A stretch of DNA of 64,000 nucleotides. Origin: Mactra quadrangularis. Taxonomy: Eukaryota; Mollusca; Bivalvia; Venerida; Mactridae. The stretch lies in the NCBI GenBank assembly GCA_025267735.1, contig CM046299.1:18560232-18624231 (forward strand), read 5' to 3'. Below, in pieces: positions 21,502 to 33,112 of this stretch; within the stretch, counting starts at the first letter, position 1, and the number at the start of each line of letters is the position of its first letter. The position numbers were made by a program, and so were the translations under genes. The notes under the pieces were generated by a model. It was not told where the DNA came from, did not search any database, and was given only the letters and a program-made list of their open reading frames with translations.

Positions 21502-22166
21502 CAGTATAACCTGCATTAAGCAGTCAGTGAAGGGAAGTAACAATATTGACTGCTTACAGCAGGTGACCACTTAATCCAGGTTAAGATAAAAATGCTTTGA
21601 TTAGTCCAGCAGCAGTGAGTGATTATTTTTACAGGCTTTAGCCATAAAATTTATGTAAATACTAATTCAAAATAATCTTAATTAAGAAAACATTTTAATT
21701 AAATCAAAATTTGTAAAAAAAATTAAACAAATATTTAGATATAAGCTATACATTTGATTTGTCCAATCTTATTTAAGATAATTAATTATGCAGTTTCTCA
21801 TTAAATGATCTTCAAAAAGGGCACAAGTGACAATGTCAGTTGTATATTGGAAGTCTTAATTTATGTGATGACACTTTGTTGATAAATTTTGACTGCTTAA
21901 AGACTTAACTAGGTGGGGTTTCACACATCTGAACCATGATACAATGATGGTGACACTTTGTTAATTCTAAAATTTAATTGACCGTGACCACTTAATGCAG
22001 GTAAATTGATCAATGTTTAAGGAAATGGGTGACCACTATCCACAGACAGCAAGTGGCTGCTTATAACAGGTGCAAAATAGAGTGATTTTCATTGGGAGGA
22101 AGCCAGATTGGCTGCTTACAGCAGGTGACCGCTTATTACACGTGGCTGTTAATGCAGGTTATACTG
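21502..22166. mobile_element. TA-flanked TIR transposon, 665 bp, in SRCR gene A intron 1
   Basis: Perfect terminal inverted repeats with the TA included (TACAGTATAACCTGCATTAA and its complement) enclose 665 bp, with TA at 21500-21501 and 22167-22168. Internal repeats of the form GCTTACAGCAGGTGACC and ACTTAATGCAGGT occur near both ends. No transposase frame remains, so it is a non-autonomous Tc1/mariner-type element. Confidence 0.9.
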
Positions 22167-23261
22167 TATTTTAGAAAAATGATTTTTTTTTATTTATAGC
22201 AAATCTCTTTGAAATCAGTAATAGACACACAATTCTAGAATAATACAAGTTTCTGTTATGAACAATGAGCCTTAATCGTTTCATTGTACATGATTCTTTT
22301 GATTACTATGAACGTCATGGTAACCTGTATTTTGAGTTTTTTTTAGAAATATCTTCAACTGACAACTCATAAAAAATGCTCTGTTATTCTATATGTGTTA
22401 AGTAACTAATAAATATTAGAATCGTTCAATTTATCAGCTCACGTAGTGTTGTTTGAAAAATACGAACCTAAACAATTTTAATTTTTTCGAAGTAATGTTT
22501 GACCGAGGTGTTTCAACTCAAATGTTTATAAAAATGCTGGTGTTGTATCTCGTAATTTTATTGAAATATTACTTAAATCATTAACACATGTCGGTAATGT
22601 GTAATTTTACGAGACTAATTATTTACTAACGTATTTTAAAGATTTATGTTATCTACGTTGAATGTTTTCATGCCTTATTAATTATTTATAATTTCGTGAC
22701 TAGAGATAGATTTACAATATAATGTTTGAAAATAGAAGGTTTCAACAAATCAAATATATACCTGTAGTTAGTTTTTTTAGTCTCAAAGCAATGATTGACT
22801 TTAGCAGAAGGTTTTCAAGATTTCTTAAGTGGGTTTGCATAGACAGTATCTAAAGTGTAGACATGCTGTGGAATAAAATGTAATACAATTAACAGCTATT
22901 TAGTCAAACTATGGATGCGCTTCTCAGTACGTGATGCAATGTAAACGACTGCATGTTTCTTGGCATTTTGCCTCAGATTGATTCTGTATGTTTGTAAACA
23001 AAAATGTCAGTTATTGTAATGTTAATTAACAAAGCTGCGATTTTGGAACATTTGTTTCTCCGTATGTATCGTTGTATTCCCTCATAGAAATGATTGAAAT
23101 GTAATCGACTTATGGAGCAATTTTCTCTCCTCCTTTTTTACTTGATTTATGAATGTAATATTAAACAATTTTTATTGAGAGATTTTTTATGGATTGTAGA
23201 CGTTATTACTAATTATACAAATCTTTCCTGATGTTTTAAATCAAACTATTAATTCTGATTT

Positions 23262-24787
23262 GTAAAAAGCCAAGTACGACACTGTCATACATTCTCTGAC
23301 TTCACTGATGTATCAGTTGGTTTGAAACAAGGAGAGATATGCTCTCCACTTCTATGGTCAATTTTCATTGAAGAATTGGAACTATTTATTGGTTCGAATC
23401 TTAACAGTGGCATTAATGTGCGCGATCTGACCCTTCTTTTATCATTATATGCAGATGATATGGTAATTCTGGCTGAAACGCCGCATGAATTACAAACTCA
23501 ATTAGACAATTTAAAACTTTACTGTGATCGGTGGGGCTTATCAGTCAATGAAAGTAAGACAAAAATAATCGTGTTCAGGCGAGCTGGTCGTTTTAGTGAA
23601 CATGAAAAATGGTGGTATAATGGAATAATGTTAGACATTGCTGATTCCTTTAATTATTTGGGTACAGTATTTTTTTCAAATGGCAGTTTTACTCTAAATC
23701 AGCAATTATTAATAGGCGAAGCTGTTTAAGCCATGAATGTGTTAAATTATAATTTACGTGAGTTTGATTTTACTCCTAAAGTTCAATGTCAATTGTTTGA
23801 TGCATTTGTCAGTTCAATAGTTAGCTATTCATCAGAGATTTGGGGTCATACAAAGTCTAATGATATTGAGCGAATTCACCTAAAATTTTGTTAGAGAGTA
23901 TTAAATGTCAAATTGTCTGCAAATAATGTTTGTTTTTACGGTGAATTAGCACGCTGCCCATTGTATATTAATCGTTTTGTAAAGGTTATTAAATACTGGG
24001 TGAAAGTTTTGACATCAGACAATTGCATCACGCAAGCTATTTATTTAAATGCTTTAGACGATGTTAACATTGGCAAAAAGAACTGGGCTTACCATGTTAA
24101 AAAATTATTAGATATATATGGTGTATCATACATTTGGTACAACCAAAGTAGTATCATTGATAGCAAACAATTGCTTAATTTATTCAAAGATGTTTTATTG
24201 ACTGTTATCTACAAACATGGAGGAGTGCGATTGACAATAGCTCTATATTAACAGTATATAAATAATTAAAATATGACTTTGAATATGAATTGTATCTAAA
24301 TAAACTGAGTAAAACTGATCGTAGTGTGATAACAAAATTTAGAACTCCAACACATTGTCTGTATATAGAAACAAAATGGTATGGACGGAATAGACTTGAG
24401 AGAGCTGACAGAGTTTGTCAATTATGCACTTCTGGGCAAGTTGAAGACGAGTACCATTTCTTATTCAAATGCTCTGTGTACAATGTTTAAGAAAACGTTA
24501 TATTCCTCAATATTATTATAATAGACCAATCATGCAAAAATTGATAAACTTATTATCTTCAAATGATGAACAATTGGTAAAACAACTGATAAACTATTTA
24601 CACTGTGCCTTAAAAATCAGAAAAAAAATATTATAAATCATGAAATTTAGACTGTCTATAATTATGATATACGTATTATGTTTTTTCCCCTTTTTCTTGT
24701 AATATATATGTATTTAACTTTTGACCTTTACATGATGTAAATTGCATATTTAAGTCCTTATTAGTAAAATAAATGTTCTGTTCTGTT
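23262..24787 (+). pseudogene. 5'-truncated LINE reverse transcriptase, in SRCR gene A intron 1
   Basis: This is the C-terminal half of a non-LTR retrotransposon protein. The first frame (to 23729) contains TFSDFTDVSVGLKQGEICSP, then the catalytic YADDMVILAETPHELQ and GLSVNESKTKIIVF. It is broken by stops at about 23727 and 23892 and by a frame change around 24250. Later pieces keep CPLYINRFVKVIKYW and the zinc-finger-like RVCQLCTSGQVEDEYHFLFK. The final frame closes at 24634-24636 and the copy ends in a (TGTTC) repeat near 24775. Fingers and endonuclease domains are missing, so it is dead on arrival. Its length would enlarge intron 1 of the SRCR gene. Confidence 0.88.
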
Positions 24788-25288
24788 CTTATAAAAGCTC
24801 ATTCACTAACTCTTATTATCTTAGATTCTTCATGAGTGTAAAACGTGTTTTAATTATGACACATGTATTATCACACATGTGAAATATCTAGATCATGTAA
24901 TAGGAGTGTGTTTTTTGCAGGAGTTTGTGGTAAATTGTCTGACCCTTAATTCCAATCGCTGATAATAGATTTATAGTCTGCTGCATTCTATTCTTATGAA
25001 CATAATTACACTGAGGGCGCTCTTTCTCTCGGACTACGATCAAAATAATATCGCCTTAGTATTTCACATAAGATTTTGCAGTACCGGTACATGTATATTG
25101 AATTGGACTTGTTTTGATCATAAGTGCAAATGCGATTTGCTCAAAATACTGATTGTTAACCTGATAGAACATCGTCCAGACATTTATCATATACCAAAAT
25201 TGACGATTGAATAACCTTTATAGATCTTTATATTTAACTTAATCATTAACATGTGTGTTAATTCTCTTTCAGCCTCACAATACAAAAA

Positions 25289-27077
25289 ATGGAGAAGTTG
25301 TTTGGTTTGTTTATTTTGATTGCTACAGCATTATTTGTTAATGGTGATCGTTTGGCGGGTCTTGAGAAAAAAGTAGTGGGGATGGAGATGTCATTACACC
25401 AGGTAAATCATTAACTTGATCATGAAGTTCTGTGATTTTAAAGATGGTTTATATTTTTAAAAACATATCGTAGAATGTCATTCATCTAATCTAACATTCT
25501 CTATTCAATACGTATAAAAAGAGTACCATACTGTTAAAGCTGGTTACAGACCTTTTTAAACTTTATATAAATGGCTATGGAGTTAGATATCATCGTCTCT
25601 CAATATGCTTAATTTAATGAAAAACTCAATACTTAAACTTGCTGTTACTGCTGTAGTTTCATATACATAAATAAACAATGTTCAGAAGTTTGACTTCTTG
25701 AAATGTATTACTAAGTTTTGATTTACATTTACACGTATAGTGTACGTATTAGTTCTGACAATCAAACATAATTATTTAAAAGATAAAGTTTTTTTCTATT
25801 TTCAGGACATAGTCATGTTAAGAAACAGTATCCAGTCAATTAATGAAAAACTTGACATAGTTCTCAATCTTAATATGCCGGTATTACAACATGAATTAGA
25901 CAAACCGACGTCAACATCTAACGATAACGTACGACCTGAAAAAATACCTTTAAACACCCATAACATACAAACAGAAATAAGACGATTTAGAAGAGCATTT
26001 TCAGCTCTTAAACACGACTTCAAATCTAGTGTAGAATTAGAACAAAACAAATTAGAAAAATCTGTGACCTATACAAGAGACACAATAAACAAAATTTTAA
26101 ATGAGGTTACTGACAACATAAGGACAATGACAAATGAGATTAGTTTTAATGTACTGACATTTATAAATGAAACTAACAATATGACAAAATCGTTGGTTGA
26201 GACAGCGACGAATGAAAGACGTGAACTGTCTGACGAAATTAAAAATGAAATAATCAGTTTTAAAACAAATCAAGAACTTAACCAAAACAAAACATTACAG
26301 GAATTTACTGATAACGTGCGGACAATGACAACTGATATTAATTTTAACATTTCGACTTTTATAAATGAAACTAACAATTGCACATTATCGTTGGTTGAGA
26401 CAGCCACAAATGAAAGACATGCACTGGTTGAAGATATTAGAAATATTACAAAAAAGTTTGACGCAACAAAAGACTATACCGTACGAAATAATGAACTCAA
26501 CAAAGATATATTGAGTTCTGTACAAACCTTGAAAATAAATCAATACATATCTTTGTTACTAGGCAGAGATCTACCTAAACAATCACTTTATAAACACTTA
26601 CGTTCAATTTATCATAGAGCTAATTGCAATGGTGAGTTGAGTTCGTGTAGTGAGATAAACACATTTTTAAATTCATATGATGATGTTATTACTTCTCTTA
26701 TAAAAAGACTTGACAATATTCGTCTCGGAGATTATACTATTGATAAAGCATCTAATACTGTAAAAGGTAGAGTAGAAGTTTACTTTAATAATACATGGGG
26801 AACTGTTTGTGATGATTTCTTTCTTCAATCAAATTTTGGAGCAGAAGTTGTTTGTAGACAGCTAGGACTTACTGGTGGAACTCCAATACACGAGTTTGGT
26901 TCTGATGTTGGTCCAATTTGGTTAGATAATGTTAAATGTACAGGTACAGAGTTCAATATATTTCAATGCCCACGATATGATAATATACCAATTGGTGAAC
27001 ATAACTGTAATCACAGTGAAGATGTAGGTGTAGTGTGTACCATACTTGATGACTTAAAGTCCCTATATCAAAACTAA
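25289..27077 (+). CDS. SRCR gene A: secreted coiled-coil protein with one SRCR domain
   Basis: Two coding exons, 25289-25402 and 25806-27077, join in phase 0 (donor CAG|GTAAAT, acceptor TTTTCAG) to give 461 residues. The acceptor CTCTTTCAG at 25272 precedes the ATG and should join the 5' non-coding exon. Residues 1-20 are a signal peptide (hydrophobic LFGLFILIATALFVNG). Residues about 40-340 are polar, heptad-like and rich in N-glycosylation sites (NETNNMT, NKT, NIT), a probable coiled-coil stalk with an internal duplication of about 65 residues (FNVLTFINETNN...). A cysteine pair (RANCNGELSSCSE) lies before residues 342-450, an SRCR domain with WGTVCDD, VVCRQLGLTGG, IWLDNVKC, FQCP, HNC and VGVVC. 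Six cysteines match the group A SRCR pattern. SRCR proteins of this kind often act in innate recognition; function here is inferred only. Confidence 0.88.
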
Positions 27078-28740
27078 CCCAGCCAATAGATTGCATATTT
27101 TATTCAAGTATTAAACAGTCAAATGTGTTTTTATATTATTATATTTAATATGTTGTAACAGAAAAATGAACTTTCAAATGTATGATATACTTCATTTACT
27201 TCAAGCATTTCAAAATGAAAGTAGACCAAAACCGAAAGTGGACTTTGATTGACAACGCTTAAACAATAGTTAAAATCAATGAACTAGTTTAAGATGAAGT
27301 CTTGTGATAATAGCAAATTTCCTAACAAATATGTATTTAAGCTTCTACACTACTTTTTTATCACGAAGAAAGGAACACACTACACACTTAAATAGGACCC
27401 CTTTTTATAAATTATAAAATTAGAAAGCAAAATGGTTTGAACTGAAGATTGTGTTTCTAAATCATGTTATATTTTGAAAACCTCACGATTCTAAGAATTA
27501 TTCATATTTGCTGTAAATGAATATATATCTTCATATAGTGGTTTTATATAAATGTTATGGTGTCTATATTTCATACAAGTTATGGTACCTATATTAACAA
27601 TAAAATATAGATCATGAAAACCAAGTGTATTTTTCATAGTGAATATACGATGCAAATTCAGCAGGATCACAAAAAGTCATTTTAGTGTTTAAAAATACTT
27701 AAATGATATCAATAAAGTACATATACATGTATTGTAGGGGAAAGTTGCCGAATTGATTGAATCGGCCATAGTTCTTAAATAGTTATTGAAACAACTACTA
27801 AATGTGGCAAACCAAAAACCTAGATTTGAGTGAAAACCGTGTTGAAGTATTTTTTTGTAAAAATTAAGCCGAGTTGAATCCTAATCATCTGTGTGGAACT
27901 CACATGTGAAAACTTAGAGAAATAAATTTTAAATATTCTTTTATTTCAATATATCCACATTGTGTACAATAAAACATGAATTTGTTTATAAGTATTTTTT
28001 TCATTTTTATGCTACATGTATTACATCAGTATAATGTTCAAATATACCATGTATAATATTTCATATGATAAACATTAAAACATTGTAGAAGCCTAAAGTT
28101 GTTGTTGTTTGAAATTCACTCCTTTGATATAATCAATGGATATACAGTGCCCTCCAACAGTTCTTGGACAAAACCAAGTTTTTAGAGTAAAACTATTTTA
28201 AATATTTATTCATGAAATAATGAAAAATAAAACAGTAATCTTATTTAGTTTCAAGATCGACATTAATAAGTTTACAAGGCTATGATTCAAAGGAGACGCA
28301 TGAATAACTTTTACTTATATATTTACATTAGTTGTGGTATGCATGTTTTTCTCAAACTTTGTCCTAGAATCTTTTGAAGGATCTGTTTATCGTTACAGCC
28401 TTAACAGTGCCATTAAAATTACATTGCCACTTGTAAAATAGGTTGCTTTATTAGTATGTACAATTATATTTTAATATCAGATGTATTGACCAAATAAGAT
28501 AGTTAGATTATAGCTTTTGAAAGAGGATAACGATAATTGTAATTGTTAAACATGTACATGTATCTACAGATACGATTTAATTTCTCAAGTATTTTGATAA
28601 CTTTATTTTTTAAATCAACAATTAAATATCAAATTACACATTTACAGAAGTGGTACGGTAATTATGAATAGCACTGTGCATTATTTATTTCACTTATGCC
28701 CAAAGGAATATACATTAATAAATCAACAAAGTGGAAAAAA
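27078..28740. other. 3' flank of SRCR gene A, shared with unit C
   Basis: No gene is seen on the + strand beyond the stop. The stretch aligns with 57786-59940 in unit C, for example CCAAAACCGAAAGT, GGAACACACT and TACAGTGCCCTCCAA. At 28264-28275 unit A has the short sequence where unit C carries the 362-bp MITE 59125-59486. An AATAAA at about 27600 is a possible distal polyadenylation signal. Confidence 0.55.
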
Positions 28741-28741
28741 T

Positions 28742-28969
28742 TTACGTACGAATGTACCAATTTAACTGATTTGGAACGGCCATCTCGTGTCCTACTTGCT
28801 CTGTAGTACCAACAATGAATTCAATATATTCAAGGTTTCCAGTTTTCCACAGGGCAAAAGTGTATCTCTGCAAACCTCGATCTTCATCACAAATGACTTC
28901 TCGCTCACTGAACGCACTTGGTAAATGACTTACGACGTCTGCTTGGTACCATGTTATAACATCAGCCAT
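28742..28969 (-). CDS. Unrecognised conserved exon, copy A
   Basis: The - strand frame reads ADVITWYQADVVSHLPSAFS, then EREVICDEDRGLQRYTFALW and KTGNLEYIEFIVGTTEQVGH, ending NWYIRT at stop 28742-28744. About 65 of 74 residues equal those of the copy at 59947-60228, although surrounding DNA has diverged more and carries many indels. Upstream, copy A has one extra base near 28978 relative to copy C, which breaks the frame shared further 5' (SALDSGLDVRLF), so either this copy is damaged or it starts at the ATG at 28967-28969. I do not recognise the domain. It looks like the C-terminal exon of a protein transcribed toward the SRCR gene. Confidence 0.5.
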   Translation of the reverse strand: MADVITWYQADVVSHLPSAFSEREVICDEDRGLQRYTFALWKTGNLEYIEFIVGTTEQVGHEMAVPNQLNWYIRT

Positions 28970-29294
28970 ACGTACCGAATAGCCTTACATCTAAGCCAGA
29001 GTCCAGAGCACTCATCATGATCACTTAGAAAAAGAAACCAACGAGTTAAATCAGGGTCAATAGTCACGTGATCTACAACAATAACTAATAAAGTTAACAA
29101 ACGGACTTTGCGAATATTTCTCTACCAAGTCTCATAATTATATGACATCATATGTAGCGCATAAAAATGCCAAGCTGGCCCCGTGAATATTGATTGGTCC
29201 AAACTGGACTCCGTACTGTATATAAATAAAAACACTAACACTTATATGCACGACCAGACGATGTGTATAGACTACAAAAAGAAAGGGCTGGAAG

Positions 29295-30302
29295 TTACAA
29301 TGACAAACGTTTAGACACTTCAAGTCTACTCTGCAGTGAATCATGCACGTAACCGTCTTTACTACGGTCCCCTCTCCACCTTCCATGTCTCTTCCAACAT
29401 CGGTCATTGACACCAGCATTAGCAGCTGTAGTAGCGCCGCCGGACCTTAAAGAATGTAAACCAATATCTAAGGTACCGCACACTTCTTTTAGCCTAGCCA
29501 AAATACATTCTCTAGCTCGAGTATAACTTAATGGTTTGTCTTTGTAAATAAGACGAAGTGCATTACGTGATCTAAAACAAGGTCGGAATAGGAAACCTGT
29601 ATCGTTAATGGTTTGTCCTGTGATATCTAAATATCGTAGCAACATACTAAGAGGACATGCCACCGAGGTCCCTTTTGAAATTACAATCTTATTACCGGAT
29701 CTATATTGGTCAGTTTTACATTTTCTGATAAAAATAGAAAAATAATCATCAAAAATTTCAATATCATTACAGTGAATTTTGCTGATTTCGTCAAATCGCA
29801 AAAATGCTGAAAAACCCAGAAGAACCATACACAAGTCTCTCACAACTAGTAAGTCTTTGTTGTCTTTATACAAAGCACACAACTCTTTGAGCATGTCAGC
29901 TGATATTGGCACTTTTTTGTGTATGGGTTTTGATAATAAACGCTTAGCAGATTCCAATAAATTAGTCACAAAAATATTGCTTGTTGGATCGATCAATCCA
30001 CGAAGATTATGTGCCCACTTAATGCTATAAATGATTGAGGATATAATGTTATACGAAGTTTTCTTGTCCATTAGCTCTGTTAAATAAAGCGCAATATGTA
30101 CAGGTGATGCTGGTAATGCTGAGCCTCCTTTAGAGTTTATGTATGTTTGCCATCTTTGAAAATAATTAAAATACTTAGTGTTAGTGCTTTCACTCTTGGA
30201 TCCAATCATATAATTAGCCATTTTTGAAGATAATGTCTCAACATTTTCACCAGTTAAACCAGCCTTTGCAATTTCAGTGGAAATGAATTGTTTCAGCTTC
30301 AA
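29295..30302 (-). CDS. DIRS-type tyrosine recombinase
   Basis: The 335-residue frame is intact. It has an N-terminal SAM-like DNA-binding region (residues about 30-125, with YFNYFQRWQTYINSKG) and a catalytic domain with R169 (SAFLRFDEI), H283xxR286 (GLHSLRSGG), H306 (RHGRW) and Y318 (DGYVHD). This is the R-H-R-H-Y set of tyrosine recombinases. It integrates the element's circular DNA intermediate, by analogy with DIRS1. It lies downstream of the reverse transcriptase frames in the element's own orientation. The nearest relatives would be recombinases of DIRS, PAT or Ngaro elements; I cannot choose among them. Confidence 0.9.
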   Translation of the reverse strand: MKLKQFISTEIAKAGLTGENVETLSSKMANYMIGSKSESTNTKYFNYFQRWQTYINSKGGSALPASPVHIALYLTELMDKKTSYNIISSIIYSIKWAHNLRGLIDPTSNIFVTNLLESAKRLLSKPIHKKVPISADMLKELCALYKDNKDLLVVRDLCMVLLGFSAFLRFDEISKIHCNDIEIFDDYFSIFIRKCKTDQYRSGNKIVISKGTSVACPLSMLLRYLDITGQTINDTGFLFRPCFRSRNALRLIYKDKPLSYTRARECILARLKEVCGTLDIGLHSLRSGGATTAANAGVNDRCWKRHGRWRGDRSKDGYVHDSLQSRLEVSKRLSL

Positions 30303-30328
30303 GCCTGAAAAAACAAATCAATTTACAA

Positions 30329-30931
30329 TTAGGTAATTCTTATAGCAACTAAACCAAATTTTAACGGCCTGTCGTCGAAAATGCCGTTTCTGTCTCTGCC
30401 CCGTTTCGTAAGGGTGCCTGGGGTGAAAAACATCACATCTGTAACGAAATTTGCCTTACTTTCCTCTCCCGGGAACACAACTGGCCAAAATGGCGCAGAC
30501 CTCCAAACAGGCATTACCACGGTACATTTGCACTTATCTTGGACTGCCTTTTGTATACAGTTTATAACCAATCTAGGTGGAGGTACCACCCAGTTGTTCT
30601 CATTAGCCCAGTTCTGATCTAAAGCATTGATGCCGGAAGTCCCGGGACACCAGTATTTCGAATTGAAAGACGCACATTTTGTATTGTAATCACTAGCAAA
30701 ACGATCAAATGTATGCGGACCCCATTTGATATCGACAGAATAAAATAGACTATCTACCACTGACCAGTCATCGCTGTCTGAACACCTGCTTAAAAAATCT
30801 GCCTCAGAGTTATTTGCCCTTGGAATCCAACTAGGTATCAAATTTATATTATTTGCCATACAAAAGTCATTTATACTTAAAGATAACTGCTGTAAATACG
30901 ACTTTGGCTTCCCACTGACAAAATTGAACAT
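30329..30931 (-). pseudogene. DIRS-type element: RNase H end and C-terminal region
   Basis: The 200-residue frame continues the polyprotein of 30950-33112 after a broken segment. It contains SWIPRANNSEADFLSR, the end of an RNase H domain, then WGPHTFDRFASDYNTKCASF, WCPGTSGINALDQNW, and VVMPVWRSAPFWPVVFPG, a block found after RNase H in DIRS-like elements. Between about 30880 and 30960 there is an in-frame stop and at least two frame changes relative to the expected RNase H, so the polyprotein is interrupted. Confidence 0.8.
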
Positions 30932-30949
30932 ACATTTTTGTTATCTGTT

Positions 30950-33112
30950 TTAACTTAATACATTCTGCCCTTCCAGACTTGACAAAGAGGTTCTAATAAC
31001 CCTGTTCACAGCCTCTAGTTCTCTCCAAGAAGAACTCAACTCTGACTCATAGTCTGACCAGCAGCCAATTACGCTACTGTCATCGCTACCCTCTATAAAA
31101 CCACCATATCCAGTGGATCTTGCGTCACAAAATATCAAACTATCTATGCTAGCACTCTGAGAAAGTGCACACGTGTTTAAAGCATGTAAATTTTCCTTCC
31201 AGAAAATCAACTCATCGACTGAATGCTTGCTTAACATTACAGGTGCCTCCCAGCTCGCTCTATTTGCGACGCACTCATAAAGTGACCGTGTCCTTAAGCG
31301 TACATTTTGGCCTAAGACACTCTGCATTGAAATAAGTTTACCTATCAAACGTGCGATCAGCCGAACTTTAAACAAAATTAACCCATCACTAACTTTGCTC
31401 AATATCTCATGTAATAAACGATATGCGCTGTTAATACGTTCTTCTGAGACATGTATATTACCGGTTTCCATATTCCAAATATATCCTAACCAAACTGCTT
31501 GTAAACTAGGTACCCACTGACATTTTTCGATTGCTATCAAAAAACCAAATTCGCGCAAATCTTGCTGTATATATTGACTAGACTTTAATGCAAGTTCATA
31601 ATTGTCTTCACCGCCGAAACCATCATCTAAAAATAATACAACTTTTAGGCCTTTGGATCGCCATTTAGTCAATGGTATTTTAAGAAGCTTTGTAAATATC
31701 ATTCCAGCGGTACAGAGCCCGAAAGCCAAAACATTGAACACGAAATACTTTTTATGGCTTTTGTATTCCCAAGCGAAACCTAAATATGTTCTGTGTTCAG
31801 GGAAAATCATTATATGGTGGTAAGCACTGCGGATATCAAAATTATAGAGATAATTTCCTTTTTGAAATAACTGTCTTGCAACTGACTGGTTTTCAAAACA
31901 ACATTTAAATTTAAAAAGATCAGTATTTATATGTCTGCAGTCCAAAACCAGACGGGGTTTACCGGACTTGTTTACTGCAACCGTAAGCGGGTTAACAACG
32001 AGCGGTACAGTCGAAACCTCACTGATACAGCCTTTATGTAGCAGCTTTGAAATTTCTTCTTGGACAAAATCAGAATGCTTATTAGCGGACATATTGTTTT
32101 TTAACTCAACGGACGAAGGTATAGTCCTAAACGGTAACTTATAACCTTTATCAAGCATATCTAAAATATATTCGTTTGCCCCGGCATGCTTCCAATGCAT
32201 ATAACAATTTTTCAGTCTATAAACGGGAGATGCTAATGACGTGACCGCTTTTGTCTTGTGACCTTCTGAATCATCAAACGACTTATCTAAGGTCGTATTC
32301 TTTATCTTAACCGATTGTTTCTCATTAAAATCATTGTACTCATGTACTAAAGAAAGTAACATAGTTTTACTTATCTGATTAACTTTGCTTGCTTGACTAG
32401 TTTCAGTCGCATACCATTTACAGTCTGCCCGCCAATGTCCGGGCTTTCCGCATCGAAAACATAAACCAGGTTTCTTGCTTGGTGTTGGTGCGAAGTTCTG
32501 ACTAGTAGATGAAGCCGTAGTTGTTGGAAGTGTTTCATATGGTCGAAATCGTCTCCCTTTGCGCTTGTCTTGTTTAGCCTTGCGTTCTGCACGAAGTTGA
32601 GCCCTGAAGATCTTCTCATCTTCAGAATCTTCGGCGAGTGGATGAGCTTCGTATTCGCTAACAACCCTCCAACCATGTTCTGACGAGTCTGCTAAACGAA
32701 TTAACGTCTGACGGTGTAAAATAATGTCTATACCTTCTGAAATTTTCTTATGAGCGGTCTCAACAGCGTCGTTTGAACTTGTTCTTGCAATATCGTTAAC
32801 GGAGCACTCCGCTTCCCTCATTTTTTCCAAGATTTTGGCGTTCACCTTGTGTTGTTCCTCATTAGCTTTTCGCCGAAACGTATAACCGTCAGAAGATGTC
32901 AAAGTTTGCAGCTTAGACATTTGCGCATGTGAAAGCTCTCTCTGTGTTGCATCTAAACGTTGTTCGAAAGCGACTAACTTAGTCGAAATTAATTGTTCCA
33001 AATGGGATAAAAGTTGATTTTCCTCCATGCCGACTGCCACGTAGATACAAAACAAGGTGTTGACAGTGTGAAGTCGCCTGGTAGAATGATTCAAATCTAA
33101 ATTATTACACAT
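30950..33112 (-). CDS. DIRS-type element: gag-like, reverse transcriptase, start of RNase H
   Basis: The open frame is 720 residues; the likelier start is Met 29 (MEENQLL, about 33028), after which a coiled coil begins. A CCHC zinc knuckle CFRCGKPGHWRADC occupies residues 218-231. The reverse transcriptase spans about 340-560 with LVLDCRH, motif A NFDIRSAYHH (D426), FGLCTAG and the catalytic box FLDDGFG (DD 496-497). RNase H begins near residue 655 (IFCDARSTGYGG) with SSWRELEAV, and the frame stops soon after. The product copies the element's RNA in the DIRS family. The reading frame is long and intact up to the RNase H break, so the insertion is probably young. Confidence 0.88.
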   Translation of the reverse strand: MCNNLDLNHSTRRLHTVNTLFCIYVAVGMEENQLLSHLEQLISTKLVAFEQRLDATQRELSHAQMSKLQTLTSSDGYTFRRKANEEQHKVNAKILEKMREAECSVNDIARTSSNDAVETAHKKISEGIDIILHRQTLIRLADSSEHGWRVVSEYEAHPLAEDSEDEKIFRAQLRAERKAKQDKRKGRRFRPYETLPTTTASSTSQNFAPTPSKKPGLCFRCGKPGHWRADCKWYATETSQASKVNQISKTMLLSLVHEYNDFNEKQSVKIKNTTLDKSFDDSEGHKTKAVTSLASPVYRLKNCYMHWKHAGANEYILDMLDKGYKLPFRTIPSSVELKNNMSANKHSDFVQEEISKLLHKGCISEVSTVPLVVNPLTVAVNKSGKPRLVLDCRHINTDLFKFKCCFENQSVARQLFQKGNYLYNFDIRSAYHHIMIFPEHRTYLGFAWEYKSHKKYFVFNVLAFGLCTAGMIFTKLLKIPLTKWRSKGLKVVLFLDDGFGGEDNYELALKSSQYIQQDLREFGFLIAIEKCQWVPSLQAVWLGYIWNMETGNIHVSEERINSAYRLLHEILSKVSDGLILFKVRLIARLIGKLISMQSVLGQNVRLRTRSLYECVANRASWEAPVMLSKHSVDELIFWKENLHALNTCALSQSASIDSLIFCDARSTGYGGFIEGSDDSSVIGCWSDYESELSSSWRELEAVNRVIRTSLSSLEGQNVLS

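Noticed and set aside
29138..29419. - strand frame of 93 codons overlapping the recombinase end
   Set aside because: It overlaps the well supported recombinase in another frame and extends into the element terminus without motifs.
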